Shown piece after piece: positions 21,592 through 31,730 of a stretch of DNA of 64,000 bases (the first letter of the stretch is position 1; every line of letters starts with the position of its first letter). Below the pieces are notes generated by a model, which saw only the letters and a list, made by a program, of their open reading frames with translations, had not been told where the DNA came from and did not search any database. Made by a program: the position numbers and the translations under genes. Where the stretch lies: positions 18,075,385 to 18,139,384 of the forward strand of contig CM070594.1 of the NCBI GenBank assembly GCA_036346395.1. The letters are read 5' to 3'. This stretch comes from Hsuehochloa calcarea. Its lineage: Eukaryota; Streptophyta; Magnoliopsida; Poales; Poaceae.

Positions 21592-24500
21592 TGTAACATC
21601 CCAAATTTCAGAGCTTTAAAAATCTTTTAAATAGTAGTAGTGAGAAAATTCACCATTTGAATTTATTGGAATATTAATTTAAAAAGCTTAATATGGACTT
21701 TAAGGACAAATTGATTTAATGTGCTTAATCCCAACACCAACAATTGCCAAAATTATTTTATTTAGATTCTATATGCTTGGATATATTTTATAGAATTTTC
21801 TGGAATTTTTCCAAAGTCATTTGCTATTTTCTAATTGCTAATTGCATTTTCTGGATTTATTTAAAAGAAAAACCTATTTCAAATCCTTGAAATGCCTTGG
21901 GCCAAGCCCAACACTATTCCATCGTGCACAATTGACCCTCGCCGTTAAGCTTTCAACCGTTGGATCGCCATCGCCGACGGTTGCCGCCGCCCGCCAAGGC
22001 TTCCTCGCTCTCGCCGACAAGGGCCCGCGACCGAAGTCGTCGTCTCATGGATCTTCTTCCTCCTCGCGCGCCTCGAGTCCGCCATTCTTTGGAGCTTCAA
22101 GTCTATCCGACAACGCCGATTCTCTCGCCGATTTCTTGAGCCGACCCCACCAAAACGTGTCTCCTGTTATTCCATATCCGTTTCAAACCAAATCAAACCC
22201 GAATCGGTTTCAATCTCCAAAATCTTGGAATTCAAAAACCCACTGCTTTGGATCCGAATTGGGGTTTCAAATCTCGGCCTCTCGAGCCTATAAGTACCCC
22301 GTAGCACCACCGGACCTCCGCAACCCTTAGCCGCCACTCCCATCGCCCGACGCTCTAGCGCCGCCGCATTCCAAGTTTTAGGTTTTCGGCCAACCTCTTC
22401 TCCGGTGGATTGCGCCACGTCATCGCCGCCTCTTGCTCCACCGGGACCGCACTGCCAGGATCGCAAGTCTCAGCTACCTCGTGCGCACCTCCTCGCCGCC
22501 GGGCGCCGTCCGACAAAACCCGAGCCTCGCCGCCGCTTCTCCTCGCCGCGGCCATCTCCGCAACCTCAGTGCTCAAACCGGTGCCCTCATGTGCGCAATA
22601 ACCCTCTACACAATGGTACCACTCACCGCCGGCGAAGAGCCGCCGTTCATGGCTGCCATTGGTTCCCGAAGCCGCCCGCCGCCATAGCCCGCTGGCCCAC
22701 CTTAGCCCACGTGCGTGCGTGTCGACCTTGTTGGCGCCAAGTCGGTGCCACCACGTAGCGTGCGCCACCTCGGCCGACCGATCCAGAGGCTTGGTGGATT
22801 TGGTCCACCGTGAGCCCAAAGATCGATGGGTCCCACCTGTCAAGACGGTTTTAATTATTTCTTTTTCGGTGGAAATTCATTGTCGACGTCGGCCGACGTC
22901 ATTAATCCGAATTTCCTTTATAAAAATAATTCGGAAATTCGAGAAAATCCAAATTAGGGTTTAATTAATTTTCAAATCTTCCAAAGCCCATATCTTTTGC
23001 ATCCAAGTCCAATTGAGCCCATTCAAATTTGTAAATTCATATAAAATTAAGATCTATTTAATGGTGAATTTTATTTAATTTTTGGAGTTTGTTTTGCCTC
23101 TGTTATTTATTTGTTTTGTTTCTTTTGTCTCGTTTGCGAGTAGACGTCGATACTTCGGGGAATTTTGTAGAAGAAGGAGCACCTCAAGACCAAGACCAAT
23201 ATCTAGATCTATTCCAAGGCAAGTTATACCTTTGATCATTTTGAACCCGCCAAAATACTTTGTTTCAATGTATTGCATTCTATTTCAAGTATTTATTTAA
23301 ATGCTTTTGGGTGTAGTTATTAATCCAAATTGTTATGCCACCTTGTCTATTGTATGCCATGATCTTTTGTCACCCTAGGTTGATTAATTATTAGTTGGTA
23401 TTATTGTAGCACCAACGTGGGTTGGTTAGATACGATTAGACCGCTTAGCCATGCCACGAGTTATCATTTCATGTGAGAGTTGCAATTATAAACTTGATTA
23501 AGTGATTATGGAACTGTGATGAATCTGTGTGTGTTTGTGTGCTATTACTCGTTGATGGCATGTGTTGCACTTAATCAACAGGGTGGGAAAAGATTTAGAC
23601 TGAGGCAAGTGGTGGATTCTGTGTGAATGGTGGAGGTGTGTGCTTATTAAACTTTGTGATTTGGGTTAAAACTGGAAGTCTTGCCTTGGTCAATTAAGGA
23701 CTTAACTTTGTGCGCCATTGAATCTGGGCCTTCTTGCATGCGACCACATGCCTAGTATGGGCCGGGCCTGACTTAGTAAGTTTTGGAGTCTTGACATTGA
23801 CAACTCAGGTTGTATTTAAGCTATGTGATGGGTTTGGAGGTGTGATATGTCACATCGCGGACTGTTTCGCGCATCCCCGCCCAATGGTGTGTGTCGCTCC
23901 AAGGGTCGTGTGTACAAATTGACTGGCAATAAAGCACACCAGAGTGTCATTGTTTGAGATGAAGTCTCTGAAAGGTTTTGTTGTGATCAACTCTGATCCG
24001 GTTGGTTTCATCGTGTGGGTAAAGTGTACAACCTCTGCAGAGTGTTTAAATCAATCTATTCGAATAGCCGCGTCCTCGGTTATGGACATGCTCGGAATTT
24101 CACACGAGGGTAGTTTTCATAAAACAATTGGGAAGGGTCAGCTGTGTGAGATAACTTGTTCAGCTGTGTGAAAGAACTTGATTAGACTGTGTGTCCTTTG
24201 TGAAATCAATTGTTAACTTATTATTGTCTATTTGTTTTGAATTATGCTTTCAATCTATTATTTGTATTTGATTGCAAATGTTACATTTCTGCAAAACAAC
24301 CACAGAAGCCATTGCTTTGGAATAAGCCATCATCTATAAATTGCATTCTGTGGTATGACTTGCGAGTACGGTTTGTACTCACTCTTGCTAAACAAATCAA
24401 CAGAAGTGGAGGAGTCGTCGCCTTCTTTTGAAGAAGAGTTCTACGAAGGTTGAACGTTAGGGTCTTGATCCCGCGGTTGCTCGTGGTAAATTGATGGGAG

Positions 24501-24742
24501 CCACCGAGTTTATTTCGCTTCACGCAGCTTTATTTCTTTATTGTCAGCCTTGCATGGCTTAATAAATGTAACACTCGACCATAAGGTCCCAACAGTTATT
24601 TGTTATTTAAAGTACTCGTTTATTCTTATATTCGTTGTATGGATGTGATATTTCATCAATGTTGACACTGTGTGCACTAGCGTGATCCTGGACTAGTGCA
24701 GAATACACAGAGGGTCCAGATTTGCATATTTGGGTCCCGACA
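21592..24742 (+). mobile_element. Solo LTR of element A's family inside element B (3151 bp)
   Basis: Begins TGTAACATCCC and ends GGGTCCCGACA, flanked by a perfect ACCAT duplication (21587-21591 and 24743-24747). Its length and its end blocks (GTTGACACTGTGTGCACTAG, GACTAGTGCAGAATACACAG) match the element A 5' LTR read on the minus strand. It lies opposite to B's genes and interrupts B's RNase H after VQKLLYG. It contains the palindrome CTATTCGAATAG at 24056-24067. The GC-rich open frames at about 21842-22964 are LTR sequence, not genes. Confidence 0.88.
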
Positions 24743-24747
24743 ACCAT

Positions 24748-26090
24748 AGAGCAACTTTTGTACCTGTGGATATCTTTCCTTTGGTCCATGCAAGACTTCG
24801 CTTACGTAATATACTGGTCGTTGAACGTTTTCACGCTCTACGACCAGTACACCGCTGACAACCTGCGGCGTCGCAGCTATGTAAATCAATAGTGTTTCTC
24901 CCGATCTTGGAGAGACTAAGACCGGGGGGCTTCCAAGGTACTCTTTGAGTTTTTCAAAGGCTTCGTTGGCTTCTTTCGTCCATTCAAAACTCCCATGCTT
25001 CTGAAGAAGTTCAAGGAAAGGTAATCCCTTCTCTCCTAACCTGGCTATGAAACGACTTAGCGCTGCCACACAACCGGTTAGCTTTTGTACTTCTTTCTTT
25101 GTTGTCGGGGGACACATCTGATTGATGGCTGTTATCTTAGCCGGATTCGCTTCGATACCTCTAGCCGAAACTAGGAAACCAAGAAGCTTTCCAGCAGAAA
25201 CCCCGAACACATATTTCTCCGGATTCAACTTGAGGTTATGTTTTCTCAAATTGTTGAAAGTTTCTTGTAGGTCAAGGATATGATCGCCTGCATTCATGCT
25301 TTTCACAACCAAGTCATCTACATAGGCTTCTAAATTCCGACCTACCTGCGGGCTGAAAGTTTTTTGCATTAACCTTTGAAAAGTTGCACTAGCATTCTTG
25401 AGACCAAAAAGCATCTTAACATAACAGTAAGTGCTATATGGTATGATGAAGGAAGTTTTCTCCTCATCATTTTTACTCATGTTTATCTGGTGGTACCCTA
25501 AATATGCATCTAAAAAGCTTAGCAGCTCGCACCCGGAGGTGGAGTCTACAAGCTGGTCAATACGAGGAAGGGGAAAATCATCCTTCGGACAAGCTTTATT
25601 AAGATTGTGAAGTCAATACACATTCACTATTTTCCATTATTCTTTTTAACCATTACAGGATTGGCGAGCCATTGAGGGTGATGGACTTCACGAAGAAACC
25701 CAACTTCAAGGAGCTTGTCAATCTCCGACTGGATTGCTTCCTTCTTGTCAGGTGCAAAACACCTTAGCTTCTGCTTGACCGGCTTTTTGTCAAGTTGGAG
25801 AGCTAACCTGTGCTCGATCACTTCCCTAGGGACTCCGGGCATGTCGGACGCTTGCCAAGCGAAAACATCCTGGTTTGCTCGGAGGAAAGAGACGAGCGAC
25901 TCTTCCTATTTAAGGTTGAGTCCTTCTCCGATCAGTAACTTCGGAACTGACCTGTCGATGTCTCCCAACCTGGCGTCTCTCGGAGAAACGCCTTTGTTGA
26001 GGGGCACCTCTTTTGTCTGATCGAAGGGTTTGGCTGTCAATTTTGGTATGGAGTGCTTGACCCGGTCGAGTCGACGAAACAGAGCAGTTT
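24748..26090 (-). pseudogene. Element B reverse transcriptase (and start of RNase H); protease core missing
   Basis: A frame at 25842-25627 has SDMPGVPREVIEHRLAL, KQKLRCFAPDKKEAIQ and FLREVHHPQWLANPVMV. After a stop the RT core (25480-24748) has FIIPYSTYCYVKMLFGLKNASATFQR, the catalytic YVDDLVVKS (YVDD at 25324-25313), LNPEKYVFGVSAGKLLGFLVSARGIEA and the start of RNase H (FEWTKEANEAFEKLKEYL, VYYVSEVLHG, RYPQVQKLLYG). Upstream, WSDTVISF (about 26130) is followed at once by the linker to RT. The D(S/G)G-type protease region expected there is absent, pointing to an internal deletion near 26085. Confidence 0.8.
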
Positions 26091-28518
26091 TCTTTGCCGA
26101 AGGAGATTACGGTGTCCGACCACCTCGAAGGCTTGATGCTGATCAGAGATTCTGCTAGGTTGACCTCCCTCTCCACGGCTTTCAGATGACGTCGCGAGTC
26201 GTACGATGAAGATCCTCCAAAGATCATGTTGACTGTGTGCCGAGGTTCTTGGTATTCCATCTCCTCGTCGCCATCTTTATCCTTTTTGGAGCTGGCCTCC
26301 CCCAATTCTTGTATTGAGGGAAGCAGCCTTTACCTGCATAGTAATCTTCCAACTTCTTTTACTAGACACGGCAGGTGTGCAGATCGTGCCCAGCCTGTTG
26401 GTGAAGCCGGCACCATTTCTTACTCTTTTATATCCATCGGTCGGAATCTTTGCTTTGCCTTGACCGGTATAGTCTCTCTTACCTTTGGTAAGCTTTTCCG
26501 GGACCACTAAGACCTCCTTACCATCCGTCTTGCGATGCTTCTTTTTCTTGAGAACTTTCTTATTCTTCTTCCCAGGCTCTTCTAAACCAGATTAAGGAGT
26601 TTTGTCTTTTCGATCTATAGCTTCGCTCCATTCGACTGCCTCACTAGCAGCTGCATATTTATCCGCCATATCGAATAGTCTGGCGGTTGTTCGTGGGGTA
26701 TTCATAGCTATATCCTCCGTGAACCTCCGGTTCCTCAATCCTCGCCTTGAATGCTCAATCACGTAAGATTCTACAATCTCGGGTATGGAATTACGAACCT
26801 GGCTGAACCTCTTGATGTACTGTCGGAAAGTTTCTTTTGGGTACTGCTGGATCCGATGTAGATCATCTTCCTTCCCTGGGCGGTCGACGCACTCGAAATT
26901 CACGATTAAGAGATCGCAGAGTCGTTCCCAAGTGCGATTGATCCGACCAACCGTTAAGTAACCATGACCGGCGAGATCCTTCTAACACCGTAGGTAGGTA
27001 ATTGGCCATTACGTTTTCATCACCACCAGCCGCTCTGATGGCGGTGATATAGATCTAGAGAAATTCTAACAGGTTCTGAGACCCATTGAATTTGTCCATG
27101 TTGGCCGGTCGAAATCGGTTAGGTCAACGCATAGCCTAGAATCTGAGAAAGCTCGCACTGTGGATCGATTGAGGTGTCTTCTTTGGAAAGGAGCCGGATA
27201 GTGGTCGGTTGGGGACCGGTTCCTTAGATTAGAGAACTGAGGCTCCGGCGTCCCGACCTGATCGTGAGCATTGTGATGCTCTCGATCACCTGCCTGGTTC
27301 AAACGATGTCGAAGATTGTTCGGATCAAGCGAATGACCCTCTCGACGAGAGGAAGGTGTATTTGTTCGGAACAATCTCCTTCTCTCATGACTCATTGGTT
27401 GGAAACGTCGAGGAGGTTGCGGTATTGATTGATTTCCAACATAAGCATGTTGCCCTCCGCCAAGGGAAGAACGCTGGGACGAAGTCATGGTTTGACTTTG
27501 CGGTGTCCTCCGTTCTCGGTATTCTTCCGTACACTGTACGGTTTGTTGGAGAATCTCCGACACTTGTCCTACCAATTGACAAAATCGGAGCTCTGCTAAA
27601 GCGTGGATCGGATATTTAAAATATCACGAATGCGCTGCAGATTCTGTACCGTTATGGATGGTCTCGGAGGATTCATCGAGGTTGTTGGCGTTCGCAGATC
27701 CGAACCTTCTCTTAACCTCGTGCCTGGCCGCACTTGGCCTGTCATTCTCGGTGGGGCTGAACCAGGTGAATTAACTGATGGACGTCCATCAGCTCTGTTG
27801 CCTCTGGTAGCTGGTGCTTGATTGCTCGCACCATTTCCATCAACACGTGGTGGTGAGGTAGCAGGTGCAGGACCGTACAGAGCATTGCGATCAGTATTTC
27901 CGATAGCATTGACTTCGTGTTTCCAGCATCAATCCTCCGAAGAGTTTCAACTGTACTCAATGGAGAGCTTCCTAGTACTTCTACCAGACACTTCCACGAC
28001 GGAGACCGGTCGGAGATGAGAACCTCTTGAGGCCTCCGTGGTGGACTCAGCCTGATACGGCGAACTGCCGATCGTATGCTGAGCTTTTTCATCCCCACTC
28101 GGCCCATGGCCGGTGAGGGTTTTATCGACGCCGTTACCAGATGTCAGTTGGCTCCTGGAATTCCCAGAAGCCGTGGGTGAATACCTATCAACCATGATGG
28201 TGTCGAGAGTGTATTGACTCTCGGATTGCAGAGCTGAAAATTCATCACCTTTTTGCCGGTCGGAAAGACCAGGCTTGGAGAGGTTTTTGGACATTCCGAA
28301 CTGATCGGAATGTCCTGTCCCTTGGGAAGCTCCACTTGTTGCAGTGGTGCGTCCTTATCCATTTGCTCGACTTCGGCGTTGTCAGCGACTTGCGAACCAG
28401 CAGAGGAGGAAGAGGACGACGTCCAATCACCCTGCATGGCCTGGATGCAGGCGTCCATGTCGAGGTTGGAGTAGTCGTCCAGATCGAATCAATTCTCCTC
28501 GTCCCAGGTTGCTGCCAT
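26091..28518 (-). pseudogene. Element B gag and N-terminal region
   Basis: The ATG at 28518 opens MAATWDEEN, stop, FDLDDYSNLDMDACIQAMQGDW, an acidic N-terminal region of the Tat type that runs with frameshifts to about 27750. The gag core follows at about 27100-26592: MDKFNGSQNLLEFLQIYITAIRAAGGDENVMANYLP, QQYPKETFRQYIKRFSQVRNSIPE, RFTEDIAMNTPRTTARLFDMADKYAAASEA. After that come a Lys-rich linker and the region (26305-26130) EPRHTVNMIFGGSSSYDSRRHLKAVEREVN, which in relatives precedes protease. Stops and frameshifts occur throughout. Confidence 0.75.
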
Positions 28519-28590
28519 GATCTCATGAACAGAAGGATGGGCGGGAATTTGATGAGCAAAGAATTCCTTTAGAAGATTTGCGCCTTCTTC

Positions 28591-28608
28591 CCCACGGACG
28601 ACGCCAGC
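28591..28608 (-). promoter_or_regulatory. Element B primer binding site
   Basis: Directly inside the 5' LTR the minus strand reads GC then TGGCGTCGTCCGTGGGG. This resembles, with mismatches, the complement of a plant tRNA-Asp 3' end (TGGCGCCGTTGCCGGGG); the tRNA assignment is from memory and tentative. Confidence 0.5.
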
Positions 28609-29238
28609 TGTCGACGATCAAATCGTGATCTTATGAATATATAAATGAAAAAGAGGAAAATGGCGCGTATCTTCTTGAAAGTAGTGATACTGCTCTTTAT
28701 TGCTTTGAACTGGCTATTACAAAGGGTGTATATAACTTAGACTAAAGACTAATTCGGAAGTACAAGACTCTTGAGGGTGTCTCCCAAATGATCTTTAACT
28801 TCAGTTCGCATTCCTCCTTATGTAGTTGATGAAGGGTTGGCAGTTGTCTCTAGAGGAGACGCCTGTTCGGGAAACAACGCGTCTGGTAGAAGAGAGGTGT
28901 CAGTTGATAATGTATCAACTATCGTGCGGTTATACATCAATGAGTCATGTAACCGTACTCCAGTATCGTAGCGTCGCGTGGTATGGAACATATAGTACAT
29001 GTTCCATTCGTCAAACGGTAAAGCATATGTCTGGTCGTAGATCCAGACATCAGTTCAAAACCTTGTGAGCATTTGACTGATCGGAGACTAGGTTTGGAAC
29101 CATGTTCGACCAGATTGGGTACTATGTAACCTCTGGAATTCTTACGACCAGTGAGGTCGTTAGCCTTAGGGTTTACGACCATGAAGACGTATGGTCTTTA
29201 TATACTAAAATAATAAATAGAGGTTTTAATCCTCGTCA
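28609..29238 (-). repeat. Element B 5' LTR (630 bp)
   Basis: Pairs with 12561-13208. TGTCGACGATCAAATCG at 28609 marks the inner end in plus-strand reading, and CCTCGTCA at 29231-29238 the outer end. The adjoining CTATA is the target duplication. Confidence 0.9.
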
Positions 29239-29243
29239 CTATA

Positions 29244-30079
29244 GCACAGACTCGAAGCATGTCTTCTAGAATTTGGTTGACCCGTTCTGTCTGGCCATCG
29301 GTTTGAGGATGATAAGCTATACTGAAGTTTAGTCTGGTTCCCAAGGCTTCATGTAGGCTCTGCCAAAATCTTGATGTGAACTGTGAACCTCTGTCGGACA
29401 CAATCTTCTTGGGTATCCCATGCAGACAGATGGTCCTAGCCATGTATAGCTATGCTAACTTGCTGCTTCTGTAGGTGGTCTTGACTGGAATAAAGTGAGT
29501 CACTTTACTCAATCGGTCAATTATCACCCAAGTAGAATCACATCCTGATTGGGTCCTAGGAAGTCCGGTGATGAAATCCATACCAATTTCCTCCCATTTC
29601 CACTCAGGAATTGGTAATGGTTGTAACAAACCAGCGAGTCTCTGATGTTCTGCATTAATGCGTTGGCATACATCACAGCGTGCAACGAACTCCATGATTT
29701 CTCGCTTCATGTTGACCCGCTAATATTTTTTCTTCAGATCCTGGTACATCTTGGTACTTCCGGGATGGATAGAGTAAGGTGATTCATGCGCTTCTTTTAA
29801 AATCAGCTGCCTGGTTTCCGGGTGTTTAGGTACACAGATGCGGTTGTCAAACCATACTGTACCTTGCTCACCCTTAGAAAATCCTGGGGCTTTACCACTT
29901 CTCACATTCTTCTTGATTTACTTGATGTCTTCATCTTCTAATTATTTTTCTCTGATCCGACTTTGTATGGTTGGTTGAACTTCTAATGCGTTGATACAGC
30001 CTTGGCTGACTATTTCCAAGTTCAGGTGCTTTAGTTCTTCATACAATTCTGGCTGATTTTCTCGAACTAACATAGTGTT
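29244..30079 (-). pseudogene. Element A integrase core
   Basis: Minus strand. 29905-29720 gives APGFSKGEQGTVWFDNRICVP and the HPGSTKMYQDLKKKY motif of the zinc-binding part (HH..). 29710-29450 gives FVARCDVCQRINAEHQ (the CC pair), KWEEIGMDFITGLPRT (first catalytic Asp) and TWVIIDRLSKVTHFIPV. 29443-29244 gives GIPKKIVSDRGSQFTSRFW (second Asp) and HPQTDGQTERVNQILEDMLR (catalytic Glu). DDE is therefore retained, but stops at about 29715 and 29449 and the flanking inserts (B on one side, C on the other) disable it. Confidence 0.88.
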
Positions 30080-30084
30080 GCAAT

Positions 30085-31707
30085 TGAAGGGATCACGACA
30101 AGGCTACGATAGCACAAACAAAACTTTACCGCGCAACCAAGGAACCTCCGCTAGTAATAGATCACGAGATTACCGCTAGACACGCCGACTCGTAGCGGAA
30201 GTAGAGTCGTTGTAGCGAGTTGATGCAGTCGTAGTCGTACTCACGACGCGTCTCCTCCTTCTAGTGGTGGTACTCGTCGCGCGTCTGCTCCTCCGATTGG
30301 TCGTACTCGCCGCGTAACTTCTCCTCCGACTCCGGTGAACGTCACGAGTTGCGGATCGTCCAAGTGATGATGATTCACAACAACACCTCCGAAGTATCCA
30401 CACGTACGGGGCAGGATGGCCATGCGCTGGAGTGCTAGCACCAACAGCGTGGTTGAGAAGGCGTGGCTATAAGGGTTTTGGGAGTCCTTCCAAAGATCAT
30501 CCTCACCTGTCACCACATGCCACCGCCCCTCTTTATATAGGCATCCATGATGGGTCTCGACCTTGAGGCCCATTAGGAACTCGTGGCCTATATGAATTCG
30601 GATCAATATCCAATTCAAATCCTACACCTTTAAGTGTGCGACCCTACAGGTTCATGTGTAATCGGTTATGACTAGGAAACTCTTTTCCGATCACCTGTCG
30701 TTAGCGCTACCTAGCAGCACATAACGATTTCTAAATACACATAGAATATATCGGACGAACCTTGATGTAATATGACCGATGACTAGGTCCTCATCACTTA
30801 CAATCAGTTCGTATCTCCATACGACCAAATCGTATTTGGTCCCGGCCAGTTCGTAACTCCTTACGACCAGGTCCTTACCATTCTGTGATTACGTTCGATC
30901 AATCTACGACCAACTCGTATCTCCATACGACTAGTCCGTAACTGATCGAACTAAGCAACCTACTCATGCATTCTCCCTTTTCCTCATGATGTCTGGTTGA
31001 ACTCCAGGTGAGATGTTGTGTCATCTATGGACTGTTCCAAACTTTATCGATCAAGTGTCGGATAACTTCATGTGGTCAACACTTCGACCACTAGTGGCAT
31101 GGCCATGCACTTTCTTTATCCGATCACCACGAGGGGGCCAGAGACATCTCTCATGTTATGTTAGGAGGGGCAAATCCCATCCCGACCAGTCACATCCCTC
31201 CACATGTTTCATAGCTTACCCGAAAGCTACCTTTGTAACTACCGATTCAGTAGCGTTTGGCAACCCCTAAGAGTGCTATTACACATGTAGGGAACCATGC
31301 TGATCTCAGGTCTAAGGATTATACATCACCATTACTTGAGACCAACTAATGACACATAGATTCATAACAATCTCAATAGTATCTCAATGATGGGTCTATC
31401 CAACCCCATGTTCTCCAACATGTGCTCACATTATTCATTCGATATCCCCATATCCATGACCGGTGAAATGTGGCCATCAATCAATACATGTGCTAGTCAT
31501 AGAGTCACTGGTGTTTCGACCAGTGTCATCCGACCAGGGATACATTTAGAACGACATCATATAAGTTAAAGAGTTCCACCAACAAGTCACATACTATTGA
31601 TCTATAACAAATGATTCACTCAAGGAGCACGATAACATATTATCAAAATCATGAACACAATGAAATATCATCATCTCTATAATTGCCTCTAGGGCATATT
31701 TCCAACA
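30085..31707 (-). repeat. Element C 3' LTR (1623 bp)
   Basis: Highly similar to 36800-38426. The Arg/Ser/Thr-rich open frame at about 30176-30403 is LTR sequence and recurs in the other copy (36891-37118). The LTR contains three TACGACCA motifs and a cluster of small hairpins. Confidence 0.92.
30810..30929. promoter_or_regulatory. Cluster of three CGTA-type mini-hairpins in element C LTR
   Basis: CGTATCTCCATACG at 30810-30823, CGTAACTCCTTACG at 30852-30865 and CGTATCTCCATACG at 30916-30929 each form a 5-bp stem around CTCC. The same three sit at 37527-37540, 37569-37582 and 37633-37646 in the other LTR. In the middle copy both arms have changed together (TAT/ATA to TAA/TTA), which keeps pairing. 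They could be protein-binding half-sites or stems in the transcript; function is inferred only. Confidence 0.6.
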
Positions 31708-31722
31708 GTCTCCCATTTGCAC
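31708..31722 (-). promoter_or_regulatory. Element C polypurine tract
   Basis: On the minus strand GCAAATGGGAGAC directly precedes the 3' LTR start TGTTGG, the usual form in BARE-like elements. Confidence 0.8.
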
Positions 31723-31730
31723 TAGTGTCA

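Larger units (their letters stand above)
12561..29238 (-). mobile_element. Element B: Tat-type Gypsy retrotransposon inserted in element A
   Basis: LTRs at 12561-13208 and 28609-29238 begin TGACGAGG and end GTCGACA on the minus strand. Flanks are TTATA (12556-12560) and CTATA (29239-29243), a target duplication with one change. Removing B and one flank restores the A integrase reading (VCAI then NYGRSWDKNLPYAEF). Pol genes lie on - (gag 28518-26091, RT 26090-24748, RNase H and integrase 21586-19573). A long extra coding region on the opposite strand sits between integrase and the 3' LTR, as known for Tat-lineage elements. B carries two later inserts, D and a solo LTR of A's family. The LTRs are very similar apart from an 18-bp indel, so the insertion is fairly recent. 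Confidence 0.85.

Noticed and set aside
21842..22964. Overlapping GC-rich open frames (up to 162 residues) as a host gene
   Set aside because: They lie inside the solo LTR 21592-24742, have no domain, overlap on both strands and correspond to the GC-rich zone of the other LTR copies.
30176..30618. Arg/Ser/Thr-rich small protein
   Set aside because: Within the element C LTR and repeated at 36891-37118 in the other LTR; caused by repeated CGTCGT words.
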